A stretch of 64,000 bases of DNA. Source: Paenibacillus senegalimassiliensis. GTDB lineage: Bacteria; Bacillota; Bacilli; Paenibacillales; Paenibacillaceae. Positions 9,670 through 18,652 of the stretch are shown here, piece by piece. The stretch lies in contig NZ_LN909046.1 in the NCBI RefSeq assembly GCF_001486585.1, positions 1,488,001-1,552,000 of the forward strand, given 5' to 3'. Position 1 is the stretch's first letter. Each line of letters starts with the position of its first letter. Under the pieces are notes generated by a model. It worked only from the letters and a program-made list of their open reading frames with translations, was not told the origin of the DNA and did not search any database. The position numbers and the translations under genes are program-made.

Positions 9670-10656
9670 TTACCACACAAGTACGGAAGCTCCCCAGGTC
9701 AAGCCGCCGCCGAAGCCAACGAGCAATAGGGTGTCGCCCTCTTTCATGCGGCCTTCCTCTGCAGCCTCCACCAAAGCTAGCGGAATTGAAGCGGCAGAAG
9801 TGTTTGCGTATTTGTCCACATTGATAACGCATTTCTCTTCCGGCAAGTCCAGGCGTTGCATCGCCGATTGAATGATCCGAATATTAGCCTGATGAGGCAC
9901 AAACAGATCGATGTCTTCTTTGCTCTTTCCAGCCTTGCGAAGCACTTCTTCCGTAGCCGATCCCATCACTCGAACCGCAAACTTGAACACTTCGCGGCCA
10001 TTCATATAAATGAAATGCTTGCCTTCCGCCACGGTAGCTTCCGAGGCTGGCAACCGTGAACCGCCTGCTTCCATCTTGAGCAATTCACCGCCAGCACCCT
10101 CTGCACCAAGATCGAAGGACAGGAAGCCCCGGCCTTCCGGCACTTCACCAAGCACAACAGCGCCAGCGCCGTCGCCAAACAATACACAGGTGTTACGGTC
10201 CGTATAATCGGTAATTCGAGATAACGTATCCGCGCCGATTACCAGCGCATTACGGTACATTCCTGTTTGAATAAACCCATTGGCTGCGGCCATGCTGTAG
10301 ACAAAACCCGAGCAGGCAGCAGACAAGTCAAATGCGGCAGCTTTTTTGGCACCCAGCTTATCTTGCAGAATGCAAGCCGTCGATGGAAACGCCGAGTCCG
10401 GCGTAATAGTTGCTACAATAATCAAATCAAGTTCACTTGCTTCAAGTCCTGCCGATTTCAAAGCGCGAACAGCGGCCTCATAAGCCAAATCTGATGTGGC
10501 CTGATCGGGAGCTGCAATATGCCGTTCCTTAATTCCCGTCCGGGAGACAATCCACTCGTCATTCGTTTCTACGATTTTCTCTAAATCCGCATTCGTCAAT
10601 ACTTTCTCTGGAACGTATTTCCCTGTTCCGATAATTCCTACTGAAGGCAATCTCAT
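9670..10656 (-). CDS. fabH: Beta-ketoacyl-ACP synthase III
   Basis: FabH starts fatty acid synthesis by condensing acyl-CoA primers with malonyl-ACP and so sets the branched-chain profile of Firmicutes lipids. From the ATG at 10656 it is 328 residues, opening MRLPSVGIIGTGKYVPEK. A GTG four codons upstream directly follows the plsX stop and is possible but too close to AGGAAG. The catalytic triad is visible: Cys115 in SAACSGF, His in VPHQANIRI (about 253) and Asn in KYANTSAASIP (about 283). It is placed between plsX and fabD, which is a variation on the Bacillus subtilis order. Confidence 0.95.
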   Translation of the reverse strand: MRLPSVGIIGTGKYVPEKVLTNADLEKIVETNDEWIVSRTGIKERHIAAPDQATSDLAYEAAVRALKSAGLEASELDLIIVATITPDSAFPSTACILQDKLGAKKAAAFDLSAACSGFVYSMAAANGFIQTGMYRNALVIGADTLSRITDYTDRNTCVLFGDGAGAVVLGEVPEGRGFLSFDLGAEGAGGELLKMEAGGSRLPASEATVAEGKHFIYMNGREVFKFAVRVMGSATEEVLRKAGKSKEDIDLFVPHQANIRIIQSAMQRLDLPEEKCVINVDKYANTSAASIPLALVEAAEEGRMKEGDTLLLVGFGGGLTWGASVLVW

Positions 10657-10668
10657 CGCTTTAGTCAC

Positions 10669-11655
10669 TCACTTCCTGCTAATTTCCTGTGCTATATTCT
10701 CCGTCAATTGGCTTTGCAGCGCCAACCTGGCCTGGCGAACTGCATTTCTGATCGCCCCTCCGTCCGAGGAACCGTGTCCTTTGACAACCAATCCATTCAG
10801 ACCCAGAAGCGGCGCACCACCATGCTCCTTATAGTCCATCATCTTCTTGATTCCACGCAGCGAAGGCATCAGCACAGCTGCGGCTAGTTTATTCTTCAGG
10901 GATTTGGAGAACTCCTGCTTCAAGATGGAGAACATCGTTCCCGCCGTTCCCTCCAGCGACTTCAACATAATATTCCCGGCGAAGCCGTCGCAGACAATGA
11001 CATCACAAGCTCCGCTTAAAATATCCCGGGACTCCACGTTGCCTACAAAATGAATCGGCAAGGCCTCTAGCAGTGGATAAGCCGCCTTGGTCAGCTCATT
11101 ACCCTTCATAGCCTCAGTACCCACATTGAGCAAGCCTACCCGCGGTGTGGATATCCCATGCACCTTCTGCCGATAAATGCTACCCATGAGCGCATACTGG
11201 GCCAGATGCTCCGGCTTGGCATCCATATTGGCACCCAAGTCAAGGGCCAGCACACCCCGCTGATCCACCGTCGGAATCATTGGCGCCAACGCGGGGCGCT
11301 CAATCCCTTCCAGACGGCCTACGACCAGCAGACCCGTCGTCATTAGCGCACCGGTGTTGCCGGCAGAGATCATGGCCTCCGCCTGTCCTTCACGGACCAG
11401 CCGACCTGCCACAACCATTGAAGCATCCTTCTTGCGCCGCACCGCCTTCACTGGCTCATCATCAGCAGCGATAACCTCGGAGGCATGATGAACTCGCAAA
11501 TTGCCGGGAGCCTCCCCTAACAAGGGCTTCAATACCTGCTCATCGCCAACCAGAATAATCTCTGTATCGGTCCATTCCTTGGCTGCTGCCAACGCGCCTT
11601 CTACCGTACTGTTTGGCGCATGGTCGCCCCCCATTGCATCAATCGCGATTCTCAT
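10669..11655 (-). CDS. plsX: Phosphate acyltransferase PlsX
   Basis: PlsX converts acyl-ACP to acyl-phosphate, the acyl donor that PlsY uses to start phospholipid synthesis. The 328-residue protein opens [15 protein letters not shown], the diagnostic signature, and retains SAGNTGA (about 97-103), [17 protein letters not shown] and CDGFAGNI motifs. Its ATG is preceded by AGGAAG and overlaps the 3' end of fapR by 17 bases, indicating translational coupling. Peripheral membrane enzyme; regulated with the rest of the operon by FapR. Confidence 0.96.
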   Translation of the reverse strand: MRIAIDAMGGDHAPNSTVEGALAAAKEWTDTEIILVGDEQVLKPLLGEAPGNLRVHHASEVIAADDEPVKAVRRKKDASMVVAGRLVREGQAEAMISAGNTGALMTTGLLVVGRLEGIERPALAPMIPTVDQRGVLALDLGANMDAKPEHLAQYALMGSIYRQKVHGISTPRVGLLNVGTEAMKGNELTKAAYPLLEALPIHFVGNVESRDILSGACDVIVCDGFAGNIMLKSLEGTAGTMFSILKQEFSKSLKNKLAAAVLMPSLRGIKKMMDYKEHGGAPLLGLNGLVVKGHGSSDGGAIRNAVRQARLALQSQLTENIAQEISRK

Positions 11656-12235
11656 GCTGACTTCCTCCCTCTTGCCCTTCCTCCCCGGTAGACCGGTAGA
11701 TCACAAAGTTCCCCTGGAACACCATCTCTTCACCCACGTAAGTAAATACCTCGACCTTGGCTTTGCCCTTCTGGCCGGAAGACGGCCTGACATAAGCTTT
11801 GGCGATGCATTTCTCGCCCAAGTGGACGGATCGCACGAACCGGATATCCGCCGAAAACGTCAAGGCAACTTCATCATTAATAACGGCTACTGCCAGCGAG
11901 TTGGCCTGGGCGAACACATGGTGGCCCCGGGCTATGCCCGTACGGGAGAAGACATGTTCTTCGCGAATCTCAAAGATAGAAATTCCGCTCTTGTCGAGCT
12001 GCAAATCCACAATCTCCCCAATGACCTCGTGCAACGGCAATGAACGGACCTGATCATAAGAGCGTTCAGCCATTAACTTCATCCGCTCGCGGAGCTCAGG
12101 AATTCCCAGCTCCATCCGATCCAACCGAATGGTTTGTATGCTTACCTTAAGATGCCGCGTTAATTCCTGATCCGTAATGAACGGGTTCGCTTCTATCATC
12201 TGGACGAGTTGCTGCTGTCTCGCCCGCTTCGGCAA
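11639..12235 (-). CDS. fapR: Fatty acid and phospholipid biosynthesis repressor FapR
   Basis: FapR represses lipid synthesis genes and is released by malonyl-CoA. The 198-residue protein has an N-terminal DeoR-type helix-turn-helix (about 15-50, with [30 protein letters not shown], the family signature) and a C-terminal hot-dog effector domain (about 70-190). The apparent start is a TTG at 12235; the nearest ribosome-like sequence GGGAGGGAAGGG is further upstream than usual, so the exact start is uncertain. It is first in its operon and its own operator is about 150 bases upstream, giving autoregulation. Confidence 0.94.
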   Translation of the reverse strand: MPKRARQQQLVQMIEANPFITDQELTRHLKVSIQTIRLDRMELGIPELRERMKLMAERSYDQVRSLPLHEVIGEIVDLQLDKSGISIFEIREEHVFSRTGIARGHHVFAQANSLAVAVINDEVALTFSADIRFVRSVHLGEKCIAKAYVRPSSGQKGKAKVEVFTYVGEEMVFQGNFVIYRSTGEEGQEGGSQHENRD

Positions 12236-12350
12236 TCGTTCGATGGGTATCCCTTCCCTCCCGGTAGATGTTTACAATCAAAAATATTGATTTGATGTCT
12301 TGCGTCTATGTAATTTAAATCCGGCAGCCTGCCTGGCCAGTCCGGCTTCT

Positions 12351-12380
12351 ATTATATTCTAACAGCTATTTCGTTCAGAA
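12351..12380 (-). promoter_or_regulatory. Probable sigma-A promoter of the fapR operon
   Basis: Read on the minus strand, a perfect TATAAT (+ strand 12351-12356) lies 18 bases after TTCTGA (12375-12380). The -35 is weak, consistent with a regulated promoter. It lies between the rpmF terminator and fapR, next to the FapR box. Confidence 0.55.
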
Positions 12381-12384
12381 TCAC

Positions 12385-12403
12385 TTTAGAACCTGGTACT
12401 AAA
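12385..12403 (-). promoter_or_regulatory. FapR operator
   Basis: The 19-base pseudo-palindrome TTTAGAACCTGGTACTAAA has half sites of the TTAGTACC/GGTACTAA type known for FapR boxes, with a single mismatch (TTAGAACC). It sits directly upstream of the proposed -35 of the fapR operon. Confidence 0.75.
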
Positions 12404-12479
12404 ATCTAGTATAAATCATCCGGAAGCAAAAGAAAAGCAAAATCGCCTGTCTACATGAAGTCCTGAAGCTGAAGCTGGC

Positions 12480-12511
12480 AAAAAAATAGCATCTCACCGA
12501 AGTGAGATGCT
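12480..12511 (-). terminator. Intrinsic terminator of yceD-rpmF
   Basis: On the minus strand a perfect 10-base stem AGCATCTCAC/GTGAGATGCT with a TTCG tetraloop is followed by ATTTTTTT. It separates rpmF from the fapR promoter. Confidence 0.92.
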
Positions 12512-12534
12512 ACTTTAAGTGCGAGATATCAAGC

Positions 12535-12708
12535 TTATTGGTTGATAATTTCTCTCGATTTGTATGTTCCGCATACTTTGCATACGTGGTGAGCAAGCTT
12601 CAATTCTCCGCATTGTTCACATTTTACCATGCCCGGCACAGCCAATTTGAAATGCGTGCGGCGTTTGTCGCGACGCGTCTTGGACGTTCTCCGTTGAGGT
12701 ACTGCCAT
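12535..12708 (-). CDS. rpmF: 50S ribosomal protein L32
   Basis: The 57-residue protein opens [20 protein letters not shown] and carries the zinc-binding pattern CEQCG...CKVCG (two CxxC pairs), so it is the zinc-containing form of L32. The ATG at 12708 has GGAGGTG upstream; an earlier in-frame GTG lies within that ribosome site. It follows yceD after 57 bases, the widely conserved yceD-rpmF pair, and is closed by a strong terminator. Confidence 0.97.
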   Translation of the reverse strand: MAVPQRRTSKTRRDKRRTHFKLAVPGMVKCEQCGELKLAHHVCKVCGTYKSREIINQ

Positions 12709-12765
12709 GGTTCCCACCTCCTTATCAAGTCAAACCTAAACCTGTAATATTCATTGTTTACTTGC

Positions 12766-13287
12766 TTACTTTTTGAAGAAATCACCGAGTGCTGCCAGCC
12801 GCGGATCAATCACGTCCTTATTGCAGCCGCATTCCTGTTCGTTCAGATCAGCCCCGCAGTGAGGACAAAGTCCCTTGCAGGATTCCTGGCATACAGCGGC
12901 AAACGGCAGATTCAGTAGCAGCGTCTCCTCCACATACGGTACCAGATCGACTTTCTCGCCCGGAACGTAGTGTAAGTCTTCGTCTTCCTCCTGTGCCTGC
13001 GTGTCCACCTCGGGATGTTCGCCTTGCTTGAAGCTTTCTGCAAACTCCGCTTGAATGTCCCGTTTCAAAGGCTTAAGACAACGAGAACAGGTCATATCCA
13101 GCTCCGTCTTAAGCGTGCCCTTAACCTGAACAACGCCTTCGCCGGGAGCTTCTCCCCGCAGATCAGCCTGTAGTGGACTGATTGCGATAATGTCCTTGCG
13201 ACCTTCAACGACACGGCTTACATCCAAAGCCTGATGAATCTCCACCGGAGCTTCGGATGAGATTGCCTGACGTAAATTAATAAACAT
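12766..13287 (-). CDS. YceD/DUF177 family protein
   Basis: The 173-residue acidic protein belongs to the YceD (DUF177) family, which in bacteria and plants is linked to large-subunit rRNA/ribosome assembly and is almost always next to rpmF, as here. Visible features are the CSRCLKP cysteine pair in the middle and a C-terminal cysteine cluster (C-Q-E-S-C, C-P-H-C, C-G-C) ending in DPRLAALGDFFKK, a typical family tail. I choose the ATG at 13287, six bases after GGGGTG, over an upstream in-frame TTG. Confidence 0.88.
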   Translation of the reverse strand: MFINLRQAISSEAPVEIHQALDVSRVVEGRKDIIAISPLQADLRGEAPGEGVVQVKGTLKTELDMTCSRCLKPLKRDIQAEFAESFKQGEHPEVDTQAQEEDEDLHYVPGEKVDLVPYVEETLLLNLPFAAVCQESCKGLCPHCGADLNEQECGCNKDVIDPRLAALGDFFKK

Positions 13288-13465
13288 CAGCATCACCCCA
13301 AACAAACAAAAATTATTATACCGATTTTAAGTAAGTTTTGTCAACAACAAAGCATGTAATTCCTTAACAGAACGGCTCCTTTTATTTCTGCTTCTCGCGA
13401 GTTTCATGATATATTTATAGCAATAGTTCATAAAATGGAACGAAAAGCGAAGGAGTCGAAATTCA

Positions 13466-14622
13466 TTGAACGTTGTCGGAATCGTCGTCGAATACAATCC
13501 GCTGCATAACGGGCATGTCCATCATATCACCGAAGCCAGACGGTTAACCGGTGCAGATGCTATCGTGGCCGTTATGAGCGGTAATTTCCTGCAGCGAGGC
13601 GAACCTGCGCTAGTAGATAAATGGGCCCGCACGGAAATGGCGCTGCGTCTGGGCGTCGACGTGGTCTTTGAGCTGCCGGTTGCGTATGCCGTGCAGCCCG
13701 CGGAGTGGTTCGCCTACGGCGCAGTCTCACTGCTGGCGGCTACAGGCGTCACGACGCATCTGTGCTTCGGCAGCGAAGCCGGCAGCCTTGAGGCGCTGCT
13801 CCCGCTGGCCGAGCGGCTGGCCGCCGAGAGCGCACGGCAAGCGGCGAAGCCGCCACAGCGCGAGCGCTGCTGGAGCAGCCCAACAACAGCTTGGGGCTGC
13901 ACTACCTGATCGCGCTGCAGCGGCTTCGGAGCGGCATCGCGCCGGTGACCATCCGGCGCCGGGCCGCAGGCTACAGCGATCTCGCGCCACAGGACGCGCA
14001 TATCGCCAGCGCTACCGCCGTTCGGCGGCTGCTGAAGGACGGCGGTCTTGACTCCGTCGCCCCCTATCTCCCGCCCGCAACGGCGGACATCCTCGCCCGC
14101 GAATTCGCTGCCGGGCGAGGGCCGGTCACCTGGGAGAGCTTCGCCGCGCCGCTCTTCCACCAGTTGCTGCTGGCTACGCCAGAGCAGCTTGGCGCCGTGC
14201 ATGAGGTGACCGAAGGACTTGAGCACCGCCTCAAAAAAGCGCTGCCCCAGCTTACACAGCCCACTGTTACCGGGTTATTGCAACAGCTCAAGACCAAACG
14301 CTACACCCATACCAAGCTGCAGCGCATGCTGTTGCATATTTTGCTACAGCACCCACGCGAGTCCCTGGCTCCGGAACAACTGGCCCAAGGTCCTGCGTAT
14401 TTACGTGTGCTGGGCTTTACCGACACCGGACAGCGGCTGCTGAAGCAAATCAAGCGTTCCGGCACGCTGCCCTTGCTCACGAGAGCTGCCGGACTGGAGC
14501 ACCCACAGCTTGACCTTGATATCCGTGCCGCAGCGGTCTACGCCAACGCCATGCCTCGTCGTCAGGTGGACGAACTGCTGCGCGAATACCGGCAGCCGCC
14601 GATTCAGACTCATGGCTTATGA
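13466..14622 (+). pseudogene. tmcAL: tRNA(Met) cytidine acetate ligase TmcAL (YlbM), frameshifted
   Basis: TmcAL acetylates C34 of elongator tRNA-Met using acetate and ATP. The 5' part begins at a TTG at 13466 with AAGGAG upstream and encodes [20 protein letters not shown] (nucleotidyltransferase HxGH motif NGHVHH), through [12 protein letters not shown] and a [20 protein letters not shown] segment. Family-like reading then moves to the next frame: around 13860 [20 protein letters not shown] appears and continues to 14622. The first frame instead ends at a stop near 13909. One missing base (or two extra) between about 13836 and 13860, in a GC-rich stretch, explains it. Joined length is about 385 residues, normal for the family. 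Sequencing error or genuine inactivation cannot be told apart here. The 3' end overlaps convergent ylbL by 6 bases. Confidence 0.85.
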
Positions 14623-15645
14623 AGCTTTCTCTGGCAACGACGCCAAATAATTCAAAGCATCGTCCAAATGCTTCACTGGCACCAGCTTCATATTCGAACC
14701 AATTTCATCGGCCTTGGCCTTCGCTGTTTTATAATTTGCCTCAGGGACAAAAAATATTTCCGCCTTCTCCCGCTCCGAGGCGACAATCTTGAATTGAACG
14801 CCCCCAATTTCGCCAACGGTACCATCTTCGGCAATGGTACCCGTGCCCGCGATCCGGTGTCCTTTGGTCAAATCACCTTCCGTGAGTTGATTGTAAATTT
14901 CCAAGGTAAACATCAAGCCTGCCGAAGGCCCCCCGATACGCGTATCCACGAAAGTAACCTCTTTGGTAGAGTCAGTCGGCTGTACTTTACGTAGTTCACC
15001 AACCGTCACGCCAAGGCCCGCTCTTTGGCTTCCATCTGTGGTCTTAATCGGTACCAATTCAACTTGTTGCTGGGTCTGCTTCCCATCTCGCTCCAGCACC
15101 ACAGCCACTTGATCCCCGGCTTTCTTGGCCTGCAGTAAGCTGCCAAGCTGGTCAAAGCGAGTGACCTCCTGCCCATCCACCTGACGAATAATATCTCCCG
15201 ATTGAAAGTCTCCCTTGGGTTTGTTGTCTTTGGATAGGCCGATGACGAAGACATACTGCGACACGATATTATAGCCCACATTCGCCTTGTTGTAAGCAGC
15301 CAGAATCGCATTGGATTGCGAGCTGTTCATGAAATAACGCTGCTGCGTCTCATACTCCCGTTCATTGCGATCCGGCTCCTTGCGGACCACCTCGGCATGC
15401 CGATGAAGCTTGGCCGTAGCCAGCATCCATAGATTGGCATAGCTGACCGATACCGTCGTCAGCATAAACGTCCCTTCCTCCTGGGAATCCCCTGACTGGA
15501 TGCTCACCATCGGCTTCACAGACTCTGCCGTACCCGGCTGATTAATCATATACGGCGTGGACATGTAGACGACAACATAAATCAACATCGACACTGTCAG
15601 AATATATAAACCCGCTTTGATAGCTCCGGATCTTGTTTGACGCAT
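14617..15645 (-). CDS. ylbL: YlbL family membrane-anchored PDZ-Lon protease
   Basis: The 342-residue protein has one N-terminal membrane helix (about 10-32), a PDZ domain (about 130-205, GLSKDNKPKGDFQSGDIIRQVDG) and a C-terminal Lon-type protease domain with the catalytic serine in TRIGGPSAGLMFTLE and a downstream lysine near FKIVASEREKAEIFF. The active site faces outside the cell. Relatives such as SepM of streptococci process secreted peptides, and Bacillus YlbL has been linked to the DNA damage response. The ATG at 15645 has AAGGAGG 7 bases upstream. Lies in the conserved ylb cluster. Confidence 0.92.
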   Translation of the reverse strand: MRQTRSGAIKAGLYILTVSMLIYVVVYMSTPYMINQPGTAESVKPMVSIQSGDSQEEGTFMLTTVSVSYANLWMLATAKLHRHAEVVRKEPDRNEREYETQQRYFMNSSQSNAILAAYNKANVGYNIVSQYVFVIGLSKDNKPKGDFQSGDIIRQVDGQEVTRFDQLGSLLQAKKAGDQVAVVLERDGKQTQQQVELVPIKTTDGSQRAGLGVTVGELRKVQPTDSTKEVTFVDTRIGGPSAGLMFTLEIYNQLTEGDLTKGHRIAGTGTIAEDGTVGEIGGVQFKIVASEREKAEIFFVPEANYKTAKAKADEIGSNMKLVPVKHLDDALNYLASLPEKAS

Positions 15646-15771
15646 GCTGCTGCCTCCTTCTGACTACGGCTGGCGAAACCATTAGTCTTTCCTGCGCCAC
15701 CCGCGCATAGCATGTACTACACGCTGCTTAACACCAGCCTGGATCTTACGACTTAAGAAGGTGAATTGTAC

Positions 15772-17025
15772 ATGTTAAATCTTCGAAATCTCTCAAAAAG
15801 CCCGTTCGCCACGATGGTTACCGGGCTCTTGGCTATACTAGTCGTCATTTGTGTGGTGTATTCTCCAGGCGAAGCCTTTCAGGCCTCTGGAGTTGGGTTA
15901 ACCATCTGGTGGCGAATCGTCTTCCCCGCCCTATTGCCGTTTGTGGTACTCTCTCAAATCCTGCTGGCCCGCGGCTTCGCCCATGGACTGGGTACCTTGC
16001 TTGATCCCTTCACAAGGCAGCTACTGGGCTTGCCTGGCTCTACAGGATGGGTACTCGCGCTCGGAATGACCACCGGTTTTCCCGCAGCGGCCGATGCAGC
16101 GGCGACCCTGTACAAGCAAGGAAAGGTGTCCTCTCGTGAAGCAGAGCGCATCGCGGCGGTAAGTCACTTTTGCAGTCCCATGCTGCTCGTCATCGTTATC
16201 GGGGCGGGCTTCGTTGGCCGCCCGGACTTCGGGTTGCTCCTGCTGGCTATACACTGGGCCGCCGGACTGCTTGCCGGAATTACCCTGCATCAGTTGTGGC
16301 CCGAACGCTCTGAAGTGACGCCGAATCAATCAGAAGCAAAACACCGGAAGAACAATAAGCTTCCCCTAGGTCAGCAACGCACCTCACTCTTCCGTCTGGC
16401 CCTGAAGCGCATGGAACAAGCCCGCCAAGAGGATGGACGCACCTTCGGCAAGCTGCTCGGGGACTCGGTGGCCTCCGGAGTACAGACTCTCATGATTATT
16501 GGAGGCTATATGCTTATATTTTCCGTAATCCTCCATGTCCTTCTTTTGGCTTTGCCAAGCCAGCCTCTTTTCGTTTCTCTTCTGAAAAGCAGCCTGGAAG
16601 TTCATCTGGGTACCTTTGCCCTATCCGAACTATCTCCGGCCCCAGTAGCTCCTGCTTTGGCTGCCGCCTTGCTGGGCGTAGTGCTGGGCTGGAGCGGATT
16701 ATGCGCTTATTTGCAAGTCCGGGCCATTTTAAGTCCAGCCGGCATGAAAGAGCGCACCTTTTTGATCATCCGTTTGCTGCACGCAATGTATGCTTATGTA
16801 CTTACTTTACTGCTATGGAAGCCATTTATCCACTGGATGCCAGGAATTGTACCCGCATTTAGTGGTGACCGTTCTTTATCCTTAGATAGTAATGCCCCGG
16901 CCTCCTGGCTGCCTGATTGGCAACTGGCATTCGGGGTGATGAAGTGGCAACTCTTCATGCTTGCCCTGCTCACTTTCGGTTTTGCCGTAATTGCACTCCT
17001 GTGGCGACGGCCTAGCCAACGTTAA
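15772..17025 (+). CDS. ylbJ: Sporulation integral membrane protein YlbJ
   Basis: Polytopic membrane protein of 417 residues with nucleoside-recognition (Gate) domains; in Bacillus YlbJ is made under sporulation control and is needed for heat-resistant spores. Visible hydrophobic helices occur around 15-35, 40-62, 85-105, 135-160, 235-260, 290-320, 330-355 and 385-410, with the conserved GMTTGFPAAADAAATLYKQG segment and HFCSPMLLVIVIGAGF. I choose the ATG at 15772, 7 bases after AAGGTGA. It is divergent from ylbL and ends 5 bases before convergent coaD. Confidence 0.9.
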   Translation: MLNLRNLSKSPFATMVTGLLAILVVICVVYSPGEAFQASGVGLTIWWRIVFPALLPFVVLSQILLARGFAHGLGTLLDPFTRQLLGLPGSTGWVLALGMTTGFPAAADAAATLYKQGKVSSREAERIAAVSHFCSPMLLVIVIGAGFVGRPDFGLLLLAIHWAAGLLAGITLHQLWPERSEVTPNQSEAKHRKNNKLPLGQQRTSLFRLALKRMEQARQEDGRTFGKLLGDSVASGVQTLMIIGGYMLIFSVILHVLLLALPSQPLFVSLLKSSLEVHLGTFALSELSPAPVAPALAAALLGVVLGWSGLCAYLQVRAILSPAGMKERTFLIIRLLHAMYAYVLTLLLWKPFIHWMPGIVPAFSGDRSLSLDSNAPASWLPDWQLAFGVMKWQLFMLALLTFGFAVIALLWRRPSQR

Positions 17026-17030
17026 GACAC

Positions 17031-17549
17031 TTATTCTGTATCTTCATCCGGCTTGCTCGCAAATTTCTCCTGCAACGCCAGTTCAACCTCAGCGGGTACC
17101 AGGTCACTCACATCTCCATGGAAGCTGGCAATTTCCTTAACTACACTGGAACTAAGATAGGAGTATTTCGGATTTGTCATCATGAAGATCGTCTCTACAT
17201 TGCTATTCAATTTATGATTGAGCGATGCCAATTGAAGTTCGTATTCAAAATCCGTCACAGAGCGAATGCCTCGCACAATGACATCTCCTTGCTTATAGTC
17301 CATATAGTTGACCAATAGGTCCCGGAAGCTATCCACCTCAACATTCGGCAAATTGGCGGTTGCCTGGCTTAATAGCTCTTTACGTTCCTCTACAGTAAAT
17401 AGGGGCTTTTTACTCAAATTGTTCAGCACTGCTACCACTAATATATCGAATTGCCGGGAAGCTCGCTGAATAATATCCATATGTCCTTTTGTAACCGGAT
17501 CAAAGCTCCCCGGGTATACCGCGACTCGCAGCTTTGGTTGTTCATTCAT
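17031..17549 (-). CDS. coaD: Phosphopantetheine adenylyltransferase
   Basis: CoaD makes dephospho-CoA from phosphopantetheine and ATP, the penultimate step of CoA synthesis. The 172-residue protein has the nucleotidyl transferase motif [16 protein letters not shown] (TxGH) at about 12-27 and the downstream [15 protein letters not shown] motif corresponding to the ISSTxVR region. The ATG has AGGAGG 9 bases upstream and overlaps the rsmD stop by 4 bases (ATGA type), so it is translationally coupled to rsmD. Confidence 0.96.
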   Translation of the reverse strand: MNEQPKLRVAVYPGSFDPVTKGHMDIIQRASRQFDILVVAVLNNLSKKPLFTVEERKELLSQATANLPNVEVDSFRDLLVNYMDYKQGDVIVRGIRSVTDFEYELQLASLNHKLNSNVETIFMMTNPKYSYLSSSVVKEIASFHGDVSDLVPAEVELALQEKFASKPDEDTE

Positions 17550-18145
17550 GTTGCTTGTCCTCCTTGCTCATCATCTTGAACCGGGAATGCTTCCGGATCG
17601 TATGCATAAATGGATACTGTCGTCTCCCCGTACTCCGCCTTACGCGTCTGTAAGAAGGGGCCAAATCTAGCCGGGTACACATAGTCGGACTCATACTCCA
17701 GCACCACTGTCGCCTGCGGAGACAGCAGCTTTAGCTCGTCCATCTGCATCATTAATGCATCCCCATGCTTCAAGCGATAAGGAGGGTCCAGGAAAATCAG
17801 ATCAAACAATACCTCACGTTTGGCAAGGGCCTTAAGCGCCCGCTCGGCATCGTTCTTATAAACCTCCGCCTGTTCACCCAGACCGGTTACTTGCAAGTTA
17901 TGACGAACCGTCTCCAAGCTCTTCGCATCTTTATCAATAAATACCGCCTTGTCCATACCCCGGCTCAGCGCTTCAATGCCAAGTCCACCCGTTCCGGCAA
18001 ACAAGTCCAGCGCTGCTCCTCCATCAAAATAAGGGCCAATCATGCTAAAAATCGCTTCCTTGACCTTGTCGGTCGTGGGCCTTGTCCCCATACCAGGGAC
18101 TGCCTTCAGCGCTCTGCCTCGGGCGCTGCCCGAAATTACTCTCAT
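17546..18145 (-). CDS. rsmD: 16S rRNA (guanine-966-N2)-methyltransferase RsmD
   Basis: The 199-residue Rossmann-fold methyltransferase opens [18 protein letters not shown], has the SAM-binding [17 protein letters not shown] motif (about 49-65) and the catalytic FLDPPY motif (about 133-138). A GTG four codons upstream is an alternative start; the AAAGGTG site is close to that codon and far from the ATG, so the start is not settled. Order rsmD-coaD and the ylbL/ylbJ neighbours match Bacillus ylbH-coaD-ylbJ-ylbL-ylbM. Confidence 0.94.
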   Translation of the reverse strand: MRVISGSARGRALKAVPGMGTRPTTDKVKEAIFSMIGPYFDGGAALDLFAGTGGLGIEALSRGMDKAVFIDKDAKSLETVRHNLQVTGLGEQAEVYKNDAERALKALAKREVLFDLIFLDPPYRLKHGDALMMQMDELKLLSPQATVVLEYESDYVYPARFGPFLQTRKAEYGETTVSIYAYDPEAFPVQDDEQGGQAT

Positions 18146-18267
18146 TGCTCTACTCACACACCTTTATTTACCTAAAATTCCTGTCGATATCGTACCACAA
18201 TCCACCCTAGAATGAAAAACGAAAAACATCATATCGAATTTTTGGAGACATGAGGTATAAAATGCAA

Positions 18268-18407
18268 ACACCGGGACAAACTTGGATTATCGACATCACC
18301 AAATGTCGTAGACAACCGCGGAGAAGACTTACGTTTCCCCATAAGCTCTTCGTCCGGTTTCTCCTCTCCCATGATGGGCGTCCCGTAAGGGATGCCCGCT
18401 TTTTTTA
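18268..18407 (+). ncRNA. Candidate structured small RNA upstream of rsmD (CsfG-like position)
   Basis: The intergenic stretch contains a TATAAA box at 18256-18261, a GACAT/ATGTC hairpin near 18292-18306, a second hairpin GAAGACTTA/TAAGCTCTTC with one bulge near 18323-18352, and a strong terminator with a GTAA tetraloop at 18376-18407. No convincing protein frame is present; the minus-strand frame across it is low in gene-like features. In Bacillus the sporulation-specific small RNA CsfG lies in the ylbG-ylbH interval, and rsmD is ylbH, so position and divergent orientation agree. A CATAT element near 18230 could be a forespore sigma -35. Assignment to CsfG is inference from position and structure, not sequence comparison. 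Confidence 0.5.
18376..18407 (+). terminator. Terminator with GNRA loop
   Basis: GGGCGTCCC (18376-18384), loop GTAA, GGGATGCCC (18389-18397) followed by GCTTTTTTT. The stem has one G-U pair. It works only in the plus direction and implies a plus-strand transcript even though no plus-strand gene precedes it. Confidence 0.88.
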
Positions 18408-18510
18408 TTGTTCAAATAGTTTAACGCTGGGTATTTTGAATAGAAAAAAAGCCAATTCTCACATGGATAGCGCATGCAAAAATCAGCTTTTAAGAGTTGC
18501 AAAGCTCTTA

Positions 18511-18652
18511 TTAATACCACTCCGATGTATCCCACTTCGTTTGCCAATCATCATGCATACTGCCGTAAAGCTTTCAAATGCCTGCTTGTCCCCACGCCGC
18601 GCCATGCTCACTGTTCTCAAACTCATACACTATGGTTGCCAAAATAAAATCA
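18511..18652 (-). pseudogene. Decayed C-terminal gene remnant downstream of the SUKH gene
   Basis: In one minus-strand frame the sequence reads LDFILATIVYEFENSEHGAA, WGQAGI, an in-frame TGA, then KLYGSMHDDWQTKWDTSEWY and a TAA at 18511-18513. The residue pattern (tryptophan, tyrosine, acidic runs) looks like a real protein C-terminus with no start and one stop. Its 5' end runs into the stop region of the SUKH gene. I do not recognise the family. The rest of 18408-18510 shows nothing. Confidence 0.35.

Noticed and set aside
11501..12043. 180-codon plus-strand frame opposite plsX and fapR
   Set aside because: Lies wholly on the opposite strand of two well-supported genes and has no ribosome site.
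18329..18547. 72-codon minus-strand frame upstream of rsmD
   Set aside because: Crosses the terminator and hairpins of the RNA candidate; composition and repeats look non-coding.
18483..18605. 40-codon minus-strand frame starting MARRGDKQAFESF, faintly like an ECF sigma N-terminus
   Set aside because: Too short and in a different frame from the more protein-like remnant; similarity is probably chance.
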